Position numbers and translations under genes: made by a program. This document shows, piece after piece, positions 9,709 through 16,762 of a stretch of 64,000 nucleotides of DNA. Position 1 is the stretch's first letter. Every line of letters starts with the position of its first letter. Source of the stretch: Nocardia asteroides (GTDB lineage Bacteria > Actinomycetota > Actinomycetes > Mycobacteriales > Mycobacteriaceae); NCBI RefSeq assembly GCF_021183625.1, contig NZ_CP089214.1, positions 3,162,001-3,226,000 on the forward strand, written 5' to 3'. The notes beneath the pieces are model-generated. The model made no database searches. It had not been told where the DNA came from and saw nothing but the letters and a program-made list of their open reading frames with translations.

Positions 9709-9873
9709 TCAGCTCGAACGCTTCCGGGGTTCGGGCGCCTGGCGGCCGGTGCTGATCCGCGGGCGCGCCGCCATCTTCTTGGTCTGGCCACCGGACCGGA
9801 AGATCGAGCCCTCGTCCTTCTTCGACGAGCCTTGCTGACCTTTGTCGTCGCTCGAACGGAAGTGAATGGTCAT
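9709..9873 (-). CDS. Small basic protein of unknown function
   Basis: A 54-residue ORF starting MTIHFRSSDDKGQQGSS and ending PEPRKRSS. It is rich in Lys, Arg, Ser and Gln, with no predicted membrane segment or signal peptide, and looks largely disordered. Its ATG overlaps the stop codon of the Ntn-hydrolase gene (ATGA at 9870-9873), with GGGAG a few bases upstream, so the pair is probably translationally coupled. cobM starts 25 bases further on. The coupling suggests a role linked to the proteasome-like hydrolase, for example as a partner, but no family was recognised. It contains an internal GGQ but does not end in it, so it is not a Pup protein. Confidence 0.6.
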   Translation of the reverse strand: MTIHFRSSDDKGQQGSSKKDEGSIFRSGGQTKKMAARPRISTGRQAPEPRKRSS

Positions 9874-10709
9874 ACCGGCTCTCCCTGGTTGAGCTCGGGC
9901 GGGAAGTAGTGCTTCCTGCTGATCCAGCGGAACCCTTCGTGATTGTTGATCGACGCGATCTCGACCGGCCCACCCACTGTATCGGCTCCCAGCTTGAAGC
10001 GGGCGTAGCCGGCGGAGGTCTCCACCATGAACCGGGCGAGAGCTATGGCATCAGGTAGCGGCATGCCCGGAGTAACCGGATCCACGTGCTGCCGGCGCAG
10101 GATCCGCTCGATCTCGGCATGATTCTCCGGGTCCGACTGGCTCTTCAGCGCCAGCTCGAGCCGGCTGTCGTAGCCGTTGAAGAGCCGTTCGACCGCCGCG
10201 GGCTTGGCGTAGGCGCGGTGTCCGTAGTCGTCCTCCGCGAGCACTCGCTGCGGTACCGGTCGCAGTGTTCCGCCCTCGAAGCGCAGCAGGAACGCCTCGG
10301 CCTGATCGCAACCGGGCGAGAAGCCGGCCACCAGGTAACCGAGTTCGGCGGGCCATCTGGACAGCCCGGCGTCGACGGCCGCCGCCTCGAACATCTCGGC
10401 GGCCCGCTCGGCGACGGCCTGGACCGTGTAGGTGACAGCATCGAGTCGCCAGTCCGCGTAGTGCGGGTCCCTGCCCATGAGGCGGGTCCGGAGACTCTTG
10501 GAGAGGGTGCCGATACTCGCAGGCCCGACGACACCGAGCCCCCAGGTCATCGCCCCGACCGGCAGCTTCCGGTGCAGATGGAAGATCTTGTCGGCATTGT
10601 TGTAGACCTGCCGGTCACCACTCGCCGTCAACACCGTGGTCGCCGAATCGGTGGCAAGGACCAATCCGTCGTACACCTTCACCCACACTGCGACCGTCAC
10701 GAACGCCAA
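9870..10709 (-). CDS. Proteasome-like Ntn hydrolase family protein
   Basis: 279 residues. The N-terminal stretch TVAVWVKVYDGLVLATDSA aligns with the start of mature proteasome beta or HslV subunits, where the Thr after a short propeptide is the nucleophile and the Asp of the ATDS motif supports it. NNADKIFHLHRK would supply the conserved Lys, followed by a Gly-rich GLGVVGPASIG segment. If this alignment holds, the nucleophile is Thr4 or Thr5, freed by removing only a few residues. TTG 10709 is the start that keeps this segment complete; a GTG two codons later is possible, and no strong ribosome site is seen. It lies 18 bases after the PPOX gene and overlaps the small basic-protein gene. Substrate unknown. 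It is longer than HslV and is unlikely to be the organism's main 20S proteasome subunit. Confidence 0.7.
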   Translation of the reverse strand: MAFVTVAVWVKVYDGLVLATDSATTVLTASGDRQVYNNADKIFHLHRKLPVGAMTWGLGVVGPASIGTLSKSLRTRLMGRDPHYADWRLDAVTYTVQAVAERAAEMFEAAAVDAGLSRWPAELGYLVAGFSPGCDQAEAFLLRFEGGTLRPVPQRVLAEDDYGHRAYAKPAAVERLFNGYDSRLELALKSQSDPENHAEIERILRRQHVDPVTPGMPLPDAIALARFMVETSAGYARFKLGADTVGGPVEIASINNHEGFRWISRKHYFPPELNQGEPV

Positions 10710-10727
10710 CGGTACCGGCGCGAAAGA

Positions 10728-11153
10728 CTATGCGGTGGCGTCGAAGTGGGCGATGATCTTGGTGGGGTGCACCCGGACGACCAGCTCTCCGGGAACCCCG
10801 TTCCGCTTCCCGAACTCCTCGGCCCGCTCGGCCCCCATGTAGCGTCCGCCGATCTCGGTGGCGGTGCGGAGCAGCTCGGCGGGGTCGTCGGAGAGGGTGA
10901 CGGTGCCCTGGATCTGGACCGAGGCGTAGGGGGGCTGCTCGAGGTCGACGCAGAGGGCGATGCGGGGGTCGCGGGTGAAAGCCTTGCCCTTGGCGGTAGT
11001 GCGGCCGGTGTTGAAGACGACGTCGTCGCCGTCGACGATGAACCAGATGGGCGAGACCACGGGGCGGCCGTCGGCGGCGACGAAGGCGACCTTGCCGGTG
11101 CGGGTGCCGTGCGCGAGGAAGTCGCGGACCTGGGGATCGCTGAGTGAGGTCAT
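10728..11153 (-). CDS. PPOX-class (pyridoxamine-phosphate-oxidase fold) flavin/F420-dependent oxidoreductase
   Basis: 141 residues with the split-barrel features of Rv1155-like proteins: the opening DPQVRDFLAHGTRTGKVAFV, then GRPVVSPIWFIVDGDDVVFN and TGRTTAKGKAFTRDPRIALC. The C-terminal VRVHPTKIIAHF is also typical of the family. Members bind FMN or F420 and reduce small cofactors or xenobiotics; the physiological substrate here is unknown. It starts 9 bases after the LysR stop and ends 18 bases before the Ntn-hydrolase start, so it probably belongs to one leftward transcript. It is soluble, with no signal peptide. Confidence 0.85.
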   Translation of the reverse strand: MTSLSDPQVRDFLAHGTRTGKVAFVAADGRPVVSPIWFIVDGDDVVFNTGRTTAKGKAFTRDPRIALCVDLEQPPYASVQIQGTVTLSDDPAELLRTATEIGGRYMGAERAEEFGKRNGVPGELVVRVHPTKIIAHFDATA

Positions 11154-11162
11154 GCGGCCAGC

Positions 11163-12083
11163 CTAGGAACGGTCGCCGAGATTTCCCAGCAACTCGTCGC
11201 GGCTGTGTTCCACCCGGGCGCGGATGGCGGCGACCACCGCGGCGACCTCCGGCCTGCGCAGCGTCTCGTGCCGCGCGACCAGCCAGTACGAGAGCCGCAC
11301 CACGACCTCGGCGGCGAGCACCCGCTCCAGGTCGGGGTGGCGGTCGGCCATGAAGCAGGGCAGCAGCCCGAGCCCGGCACCCGCCCGCGTCGCCTCGACG
11401 TGCACGAAGACATTGGTCGAGCTCACCGATTCGCGCATGGAGGGGACGACGGCGGGCGCCAGGTCGAGGTCGTCCACCTGCAGCATGGAGTCGATGAAGT
11501 AGACGAGCGGGTAGCGCGCGAGGTCGTCGACGGTGCCGGGGCGGCCGAACTCGGCCAGGTACCCGCGCGAGCCGTAGAGCCGCAGGCAGTACTCGCCGAG
11601 TCGCAGCGCCTCGGCCCGGTGCACCTGCGGCTGCCCGACCACCACCTCGAGGTCGAGCCCGGAGCGCTGCACCGAGGCGCGGCGGGTCGCGGTGACCAGC
11701 TCCACCGAGATGCCCGGGTGCCTGCGCCGCACCTCGGCGACGGCGGGGGCGGCGAGGTAGCCGCTGAACCCGTCGGTCGATGAGATCCGGACGACGCCCT
11801 CCAGCACCCGGTCCGCGCCGCCGCGGTTCAGCGTGCGCACCGCCGCGTCCACCGCCTCGGCGGCGCCGAGCGCCGCCCGGCCCAGGTCGGTGAGTTCCCA
11901 GCCACCGGCGACCCGGTTCAGCACCCGGCCGCCGAGGTCGTGCTCCAGCGCGGCGATCCGGCGCGAGACGGTGGTGTGGTTGAGCCCGAGTTCCTCGGCG
12001 GCGGAGACGAAGCGGCCGCTGCGGCCGACGGCGAGCAGCACCAGCAGATCGTCGGCGCTCGGCCGCCCCCGAGCCGGATTCAT
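11163..12083 (-). CDS. LysR-family transcriptional regulator
   Basis: 306 residues. The N-terminal winged helix-turn-helix covers roughly residues 10-70: FVSAAEELGLNHTTVSRRIA is the recognition region, followed by LEHDLGGRVLNR. The remainder is the effector-binding LysR substrate domain. ATG 12083 places the HTH at the usual distance from the N-terminus; the open frame extends upstream but into the divergent promoter region. It faces the MHS transporter and 3-hydroxybutyrate dehydrogenase genes, so it most likely controls that pair and itself from the 133-base shared gap, where a perfect 6+6 inverted repeat lies 10 bases upstream of its start codon. The effector could be a small hydroxy- or keto-acid (inference). 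Confidence 0.88.
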   Translation of the reverse strand: MNPARGRPSADDLLVLLAVGRSGRFVSAAEELGLNHTTVSRRIAALEHDLGGRVLNRVAGGWELTDLGRAALGAAEAVDAAVRTLNRGGADRVLEGVVRISSTDGFSGYLAAPAVAEVRRRHPGISVELVTATRRASVQRSGLDLEVVVGQPQVHRAEALRLGEYCLRLYGSRGYLAEFGRPGTVDDLARYPLVYFIDSMLQVDDLDLAPAVVPSMRESVSSTNVFVHVEATRAGAGLGLLPCFMADRHPDLERVLAAEVVVRLSYWLVARHETLRRPEVAAVVAAIRARVEHSRDELLGNLGDRS

Positions 12084-12216
12084 GTCTGCATTCTCGCAGA
12101 TGCGAGCTGCGGTTCTGGGCATTGCGGTGCACGGTTTCGCGCACGAATACTCAGGAAACACTCAGTGTGTGCCCGGTCACAATGCGAGCCGAACCGGGGT
12201 GAACGAAGGAGTTTCG
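12084..12216. promoter_or_regulatory. Divergent promoter region with LysR operator candidates
   Basis: CTCGCA-GA-TGCGAG, a perfect 6+6-bp inverted repeat, lies at 12093-12106, just upstream of the LysR start codon. A second dyad, ACACT-C-AGTGT, lies at 12158-12168, closer to the transporter gene. GAAGGAG near 12205 is the ribosome site for the transporter. The arrangement fits a self-repressing LysR gene that activates its divergent neighbour. Confidence 0.45.
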
Positions 12217-13599
12217 ATGAGCGTAGGCAGCGCGGCCGGCGATCCCGGCTACGCACCGAGCAACCTCCGCCGGGTGGTGGCCGCCTCGATGGCGGGCACC
12301 GTCGTCGAGTGGTACGAGTTCTTCCTCTACGGCACCGCCGCGACGCTGGTGTTCAGCAAGGTGTTCTTCCCGGCGGGCACCAGCGAGCTGGACGCCATCC
12401 TGGCCGCCTTCGTCACCTACGCGGTCGGCTTCGTGGCGCGCCCGCTCGGCGGCATCGTGTTCGGCCACTTCGGCGACAAGTACGGCCGCAAGAAGCTGCT
12501 GCAGTTCAGCCTGGTCCTGGTCGGCGCGGCCACCTTCCTGATGGGCTGCCTGCCGACCTTCGGCCAGATCGGGTACTGGGCACCGGCGCTGCTGGTGCTG
12601 CTCCGCTTCCTGCAGGGCTTCGCGGTCGGCGGCGAGTGGGGTGGCGCGGTGCTGCTGGTCGCCGAGCACAGCCCGAACCGGGAGCGCGGCTTCTGGGCCA
12701 GCTGGCCGCAGGCGGGCGTGCCCGCGGGCAACCTGCTGGCGACCGTGGTGCTGCTCACCCTGACCAGCACGCTCTCCGACGCCGCCTTCCTCTCCTGGGG
12801 CTGGCGCGTGGCGTTCTGGCTCTCCGCGGTGGTGGTGCTGGTCGGGTACTACATCCGCACCAAGGTCACCGACGCGCCGATCTTCCTGGAGGCGCAGCAG
12901 GAGGCCGAGGAGCTGAAGAGCACCTCGTTCAGCGCGGTCGAGGTGCTCAAGCGGTACCCGCGCGGCGTCTTCACCGCGATGGGGCTGCGGTTCGGCGAGA
13001 ACATCATGTACTACCTGGTGGTCACCTTCACGATCACCTACCTCAAGGTGCAGGTCGGCATGGACACCTCCGACATCCTGTGGTGGCTGCTGATCGCGCA
13101 CGCCGTGCACTTCGCGGTGATCCCGCTGGTCGGGCGGGCCAGCGACCGGGTCGGCAGGCGGCCGGTGTACCTGGCGGGCGCGATCCTGGGCGGGACGTGG
13201 GGCTTCTTCGCCTTCCCGATGATGAACAGCGCGCACCACGTCGTGGTGCTGCTCGCCATCGTGATCGGGCTGGTGTTCCACGCGCTCATGTACGCGGCGC
13301 AGCCCGCGATCATGGCGGAGATGTTCCCGACCCGGATGCGCTACTCCGGCGTCTCGCTCGGCTACCAGGTGACCTCGATCGTCGCCGGCTCGCTGGCGCC
13401 GATCATCGCGGTCCGGCTGCTCGACACCTTCGACTCCTCGGTGCCGATCGCCGTGTACCTGGCCGTGGCCTGCGCCATCACCGCCGTCGCGGTGCTGGTG
13501 GCGCGCGAGACCAAGGGCGCCGACCTGGCGCAGATCGACGCCGCCGACGCCGCGCAGCTGGCGGGCGAGGCGAAGGCCGCGGCGGTGGCCGCCCGATGA
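12217..13599 (+). CDS. MHS-family major facilitator transporter
   Basis: 460 residues with about 12 hydrophobic segments; inner-membrane proton symporter for a small organic acid. GHFGDKYGRKKLL in the loop after TM2 is the family signature, and GRASDRVGRRPVYL repeats it in the second half, as expected for the metabolite:H+ symporter group (shikimate, alpha-ketoglutarate, proline/betaine carriers). The early SMAGTVVEWYEFFLYGTAA is also characteristic of this group. ATG 12217 has GAAGGAG about 6 bases upstream. The stop overlaps the next gene's ATG (ATGA at 13596-13599). Pairing with a 3-hydroxybutyrate dehydrogenase suggests 3-hydroxybutyrate or a related acid as substrate (inference). Confidence 0.88.
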   Translation: MSVGSAAGDPGYAPSNLRRVVAASMAGTVVEWYEFFLYGTAATLVFSKVFFPAGTSELDAILAAFVTYAVGFVARPLGGIVFGHFGDKYGRKKLLQFSLVLVGAATFLMGCLPTFGQIGYWAPALLVLLRFLQGFAVGGEWGGAVLLVAEHSPNRERGFWASWPQAGVPAGNLLATVVLLTLTSTLSDAAFLSWGWRVAFWLSAVVVLVGYYIRTKVTDAPIFLEAQQEAEELKSTSFSAVEVLKRYPRGVFTAMGLRFGENIMYYLVVTFTITYLKVQVGMDTSDILWWLLIAHAVHFAVIPLVGRASDRVGRRPVYLAGAILGGTWGFFAFPMMNSAHHVVVLLAIVIGLVFHALMYAAQPAIMAEMFPTRMRYSGVSLGYQVTSIVAGSLAPIIAVRLLDTFDSSVPIAVYLAVACAITAVAVLVARETKGADLAQIDAADAAQLAGEAKAAAVAAR

Positions 13600-14378
13600 G
13601 CGGCGGTCCGGCGGTTCGGACCGGCGCGGCGATGACCGGGCTCGCGGGGAAGACCGCGCTGGTCACCGGCGGGGCGAGCGGGATCGGGGCAGCCTGCGCG
13701 CGGGCGCTCGCCGAGCGCGGCGCGCGGGTGACGGTGGCGGACCGGGACGAGACCGGGGCGAAGGAGGTGGCCGCCGAGATCGGCGGCACCGCCTGGGCGG
13801 TCGACCTGCTCGACGTCACCGCGCTGGAGACGCTGGAGCTGGAGACCGACATCCTGGTCAACAACGCCGGGGTGCAGCACGTCGCGGCCATCCCGGACTT
13901 CCCGCCGGAGCGCTTCCGGCAAATCATGACGCTCATGGTGGAGGCGCCGTTCCTGCTGGTCAGGGCGGCCCTGCCGCACATGTACCGCAGCAGGGGCGGG
14001 CGGATCGTGAACATCTCGTCGGTGCACGGGCTGCGCGCCTCGGCGTACAAGTCGGCCTATGTGACCGCCAAGCACGCGCTGGAGGGGCTCTCGAAGGTCA
14101 CGGCGCTGGAGGGCGGGCCGCACGGGGTCACCAGCAACTGCGTGAACCCGGGGTACGTGCGGACACCGCTGGTGGACAGGCAGATCGCGGACCAGGCGGC
14201 GGCGCACGGGATTCCGGAGCAGGAGGTGCTGGAGAAGGTGCTGCTCACCGAGAGCGCGATCAAGCGGCTGGTGGAGCCGGAGGAGGTCGCCGCGCTGGTC
14301 TGCTGGCTCGCCGCCGCCGACGCCGGGATGGTGACCGGGGCGTCGTACACCATGGACGGCGGCTGGAGCGCGAGGTAG
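13596..14378 (+). CDS. Short-chain dehydrogenase, 3-hydroxybutyrate dehydrogenase type
   Basis: 260 residues, Rossmann fold. TGGASGIG is the NAD-binding loop, NNAGVQH follows beta-4, and the catalytic Ser-Tyr-Lys are seen as ISSVHG and SAYVTAKHA. NPGYVRTPLVDRQI plus the AAHGIPEQEV segment, and the C-terminal GASYTMDGGWSAR, match D-3-hydroxybutyrate dehydrogenases, which interconvert 3-hydroxybutyrate and acetoacetate with NAD. Translation is coupled to the transporter by ATGA; an in-frame ATG at 13632, just before the conserved fold, is an alternative start. The acetoacetate produced could feed the acetoacetyl-CoA synthetase encoded at 21492-23438. Confidence 0.85.
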   Translation: MSGGPAVRTGAAMTGLAGKTALVTGGASGIGAACARALAERGARVTVADRDETGAKEVAAEIGGTAWAVDLLDVTALETLELETDILVNNAGVQHVAAIPDFPPERFRQIMTLMVEAPFLLVRAALPHMYRSRGGRIVNISSVHGLRASAYKSAYVTAKHALEGLSKVTALEGGPHGVTSNCVNPGYVRTPLVDRQIADQAAAHGIPEQEVLEKVLLTESAIKRLVEPEEVAALVCWLAAADAGMVTGASYTMDGGWSAR

Positions 14379-14394
14379 GTCCGGCCGCGGTGCG

Positions 14395-14457
14395 CGGTCG
14401 AGCGCAGCCGCGGCCGAGCGCGGTAAGGGCTATCCGGTCGAGCGCCGCCGCGGCGGC
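14395..14457. repeat. Direct repeats between convergent genes
   Basis: A 19-base element beginning CGGTCGAGCGC occurs at 14395-14413 and, with one mismatch, at 14435-14453, 40 bases apart, in the short gap between the SDR and TetR genes. The perfect palindrome GCCGCCGCGGCGGC at 14444-14457 could act as a two-way terminator hairpin, though it has almost no loop and no T-run. Confidence 0.35.
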
Positions 14458-14467
14458 GGCCGACGGC

Positions 14468-15064
14468 TCACCCGCCGAGCGCGGTGAGCGCCATCCGGCG
14501 CAGCACCGGGCGGGCGCGGGCGGCGGTGGCCCGGCTCGCGCTGTGCGGGGTGGAGTTCAGGAGCCCGAAGGCGGCGTGCGCCTGCACCCTGGCGTTCTCC
14601 TCGCCGAGGCCGGGGCGCAGCGCGCACAGCACGCCGACCCAGACCTCGACGTAGCGCCGCTGGGCACGCCGGATCTCCCGGCGCGGCCCGGGCGGGACGG
14701 CGTCCAGGTCGCGGTCCTGGATCCGGATGAGCTCCGGCTCGCCCAGCGCGAAGTCGAGGTGGAAGTCGACCAGCGCGGCCAGCGCGGCGCCCGGCTCGGC
14801 GCCACCGCCCGCCACCGCGCGGCCACCGGCGAGCAGCCGCTCGGAGACCTCGGTGAGCAGCTCGATCAGCAGCGCCTCCTTGGAGGCGAAGTGCCGGTAC
14901 ACCGCGGGCCCGCTGATCCCGACCGCGGCGCCGAGATCGTCCAGCCGGACCCCGGCGAAGCCACGATCCGCGATCAGCCGCCCCCCGGCCCGCAGCAGAT
15001 CGCTGCGCCGCTGCTGCTTGAGCTGCTCGCGCCGGGTCGGCACCGCGGGCTCGACGGTCACCAC
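14468..15064 (-). CDS. TetR-family repressor of the leucine/acyl-CoA operon
   Basis: 198 residues. The N-terminal helix-turn-helix is seen in LLRAGGRLIADRGFAGVRLD followed by DLGAAVGISGPAVYRHFASK, at residues about 24-66; the rest is the helical ligand-binding domain. It is divergent from accD1 with 85 bases between the start codons. That gap holds a palindromic operator candidate, so autoregulation plus repression of the operon is likely. A TetR gene (Rv2506) occupies a comparable place next to the M. tuberculosis accD1-accA1 block. The natural ligand would be an acyl-CoA or leucine-pathway intermediate (inference). Confidence 0.88.
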   Translation of the reverse strand: MVTVEPAVPTRREQLKQQRRSDLLRAGGRLIADRGFAGVRLDDLGAAVGISGPAVYRHFASKEALLIELLTEVSERLLAGGRAVAGGGAEPGAALAALVDFHLDFALGEPELIRIQDRDLDAVPPGPRREIRRAQRRYVEVWVGVLCALRPGLGEENARVQAHAAFGLLNSTPHSASRATAARARPVLRRMALTALGG

Positions 15065-15083
15065 GCACCTCCTGTGGACAAAG

Positions 15084-15131
15084 TCGGTTAATCCAGATTA
15101 ACCTGAAAAACAGTTAACAGCGATTAACCGA
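15084..15131. promoter_or_regulatory. TetR operator pair between tetR and accD1
   Basis: GGTTAATC (15086-15093) and GATTAACC (15096-15103) form a perfect 8-bp inverted repeat with a 2-base spacer. A third copy, GATTAACCGA (15122-15131), is the exact complement of TCGGTTAATC at 15084-15093, and GTTAAC lies at 15113-15118 between them. This AT-rich island in a very GC-rich region, centred between two divergent start codons, is the expected place for a TetR dimer site and the overlapping promoters. Confidence 0.75.
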
Positions 15132-15149
15132 CACGAAACGGGATGCAGC

Positions 15150-16757
15150 ATGACCGGCACATCGGAGCTCGGGCTCGACAACCGGGCGGCGCACGGCGCG
15201 CTCGTCGGCGAGCTGCGCGAGCGGCTGGCCGCGGCGGCAAGGGGCGGCCCGGAGAAGGCGCGCCGGCGCCACCTCGACCGGGGCAAGCTGCTCCCCCGCG
15301 ACCGGGTGGACCGGCTGCTCGACCCGGGCAGCCCGTTCCTGGAGATCGCGGCGCTCGCCGCCGACGGCATGTACGGCGGCGACTGCCCGGCCGCCGGGGT
15401 GATCGCGGGGATCGGCCGGGTGTCGGGGCGGGAGTGCGTGATCGTCGCCAACGACGCGACGGTCAAGGGCGGCACCTACTACCCGATGACGGTGAAGAAG
15501 CACCTGCGGGCACAGGAGATCGCGCTGCAGAACCAGCTGCCCTGCGTCTACCTGGTCGACTCCGGCGGCGCGCACCTGCCGCACCAGGACGAGGTCTTCC
15601 CGGACCGCGAGCACTTCGGCCGGATCTTCTACAACCAGGCCACGATGAGCGCGGCGGGCATCCCGCAGATCGCCGCGGTGCTCGGCTCCTGCACCGCGGG
15701 CGGCGCGTACGTGCCCGCCATGAGCGACGAGGCGGTGATCGTCCGCAACCAGGGCACGATCTTCCTGGGCGGGCCGCCGCTGGTGAAGGCGGCCACCGGC
15801 GAGGTTGTCACGGCCGAGGAGCTGGGCGGCGGCGAGCTGCACAGCAGGGTCTCCGGCGTCACCGACCACCTGGCCGAGGACGACGAGGACGCGCTGCGCA
15901 TCGTGCGCCGGATCGTCGGCACGCTCGGCCCGGCGGCCGAAGCACCGTGGCAGATCACGCGATCGGTGGCCCCGGCGGCGCCGGAGGACGAGCTCTACGA
16001 CGTGGTTCCGGTGGAGCTGCGCACCCCCTACGACGTGCGCGAGGTGATCCACCGCCTGGTCGACGCCGAGCCGGAGGCGCCGGAGCGAAGCAGTTTCGGC
16101 GAGTTCAAGGCCGAGTACGGCAAGACCCTGGTCACCGGCTTCGCACGGCTGCACGGCCACCCGGTGGGAATCGTGGCGAACAACGGCGTGCTCTTCGGCG
16201 AGTCCGCCATGAAGGGCGCGCACTTCATCGAGCTCTGCGACAAGCGCAAGATCCCGCTGCTCTTCCTGCAGAACATCACCGGCTTCATGGTCGGCCGCGA
16301 CTACGAGGCGGGCGGCATCGCCAAGCACGGCGCCAAGATGGTCACCGCGGTCGCCTGCGCGCGGGTCCCCAAGCTGACCGTGGTGATCGGCGGCTCCTAC
16401 GGCGCGGGCAACTACTCCATGTGCGGGCGGGCGTACTCGCCGCGCTTCCTCTGGATGTGGCCGAACGCGCGGATCTCGGTGATGGGCGGCGAGCAGGCCG
16501 CCTCGGTGCTGGCCACGGTGCGCGGCGACCAGCTCGACGGCTCGGGCCTGCCCTGGTCCGAGGCGGACCGGGAGGCGTTCAAGGCGCCCATCCGGGAGCA
16601 GTACGAAACCCAGGGCAACCCCTACTACTCGACGGCCCGGCTCTGGGACGACGGGGTGATCGACCCGGCCGACACCCGCACGGTGCTCGGCCTGGCGCTC
16701 GCGGCCTGCGCGCAGGCACCCCTCGCCCCGGTCTCCTACGGCGTCTTCCGGATGTGA
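15150..16757 (+). CDS. accD1: Acyl-CoA carboxylase beta (carboxyltransferase) subunit, methylcrotonyl-CoA type
   Basis: 535 residues, the usual length for carboxyltransferase beta subunits. It moves carboxylate from biotin to the acyl-CoA, most likely 3-methylcrotonyl-CoA in leucine breakdown. Motifs seen: [54 protein letters not shown] in the acyl-CoA pocket, [20 protein letters not shown] and [20 protein letters not shown] in the C-terminal half. These match methylcrotonyl-CoA carboxylase better than the propionyl/acetyl type. ATG 15150 is in frame with the fold; a nearby ATG at 15143 is out of frame. First gene of a six-gene operon; accA1 starts 5 bases after its stop. Confidence 0.92.
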   Translation: MTGTSELGLDNRAAHGALVGELRERLAAAARGGPEKARRRHLDRGKLLPRDRVDRLLDPGSPFLEIAALAADGMYGGDCPAAGVIAGIGRVSGRECVIVANDATVKGGTYYPMTVKKHLRAQEIALQNQLPCVYLVDSGGAHLPHQDEVFPDREHFGRIFYNQATMSAAGIPQIAAVLGSCTAGGAYVPAMSDEAVIVRNQGTIFLGGPPLVKAATGEVVTAEELGGGELHSRVSGVTDHLAEDDEDALRIVRRIVGTLGPAAEAPWQITRSVAPAAPEDELYDVVPVELRTPYDVREVIHRLVDAEPEAPERSSFGEFKAEYGKTLVTGFARLHGHPVGIVANNGVLFGESAMKGAHFIELCDKRKIPLLFLQNITGFMVGRDYEAGGIAKHGAKMVTAVACARVPKLTVVIGGSYGAGNYSMCGRAYSPRFLWMWPNARISVMGGEQAASVLATVRGDQLDGSGLPWSEADREAFKAPIREQYETQGNPYYSTARLWDDGVIDPADTRTVLGLALAACAQAPLAPVSYGVFRM

Positions 16758-16762
16758 CGGCC

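Noticed and set aside
9709..9873. Small basic protein as a Pup (prokaryotic ubiquitin-like) protein
   Set aside because: GGQ is internal and the C-terminus is PRKRSS; the typical Pup sequence is absent despite the neighbouring proteasome-like gene.
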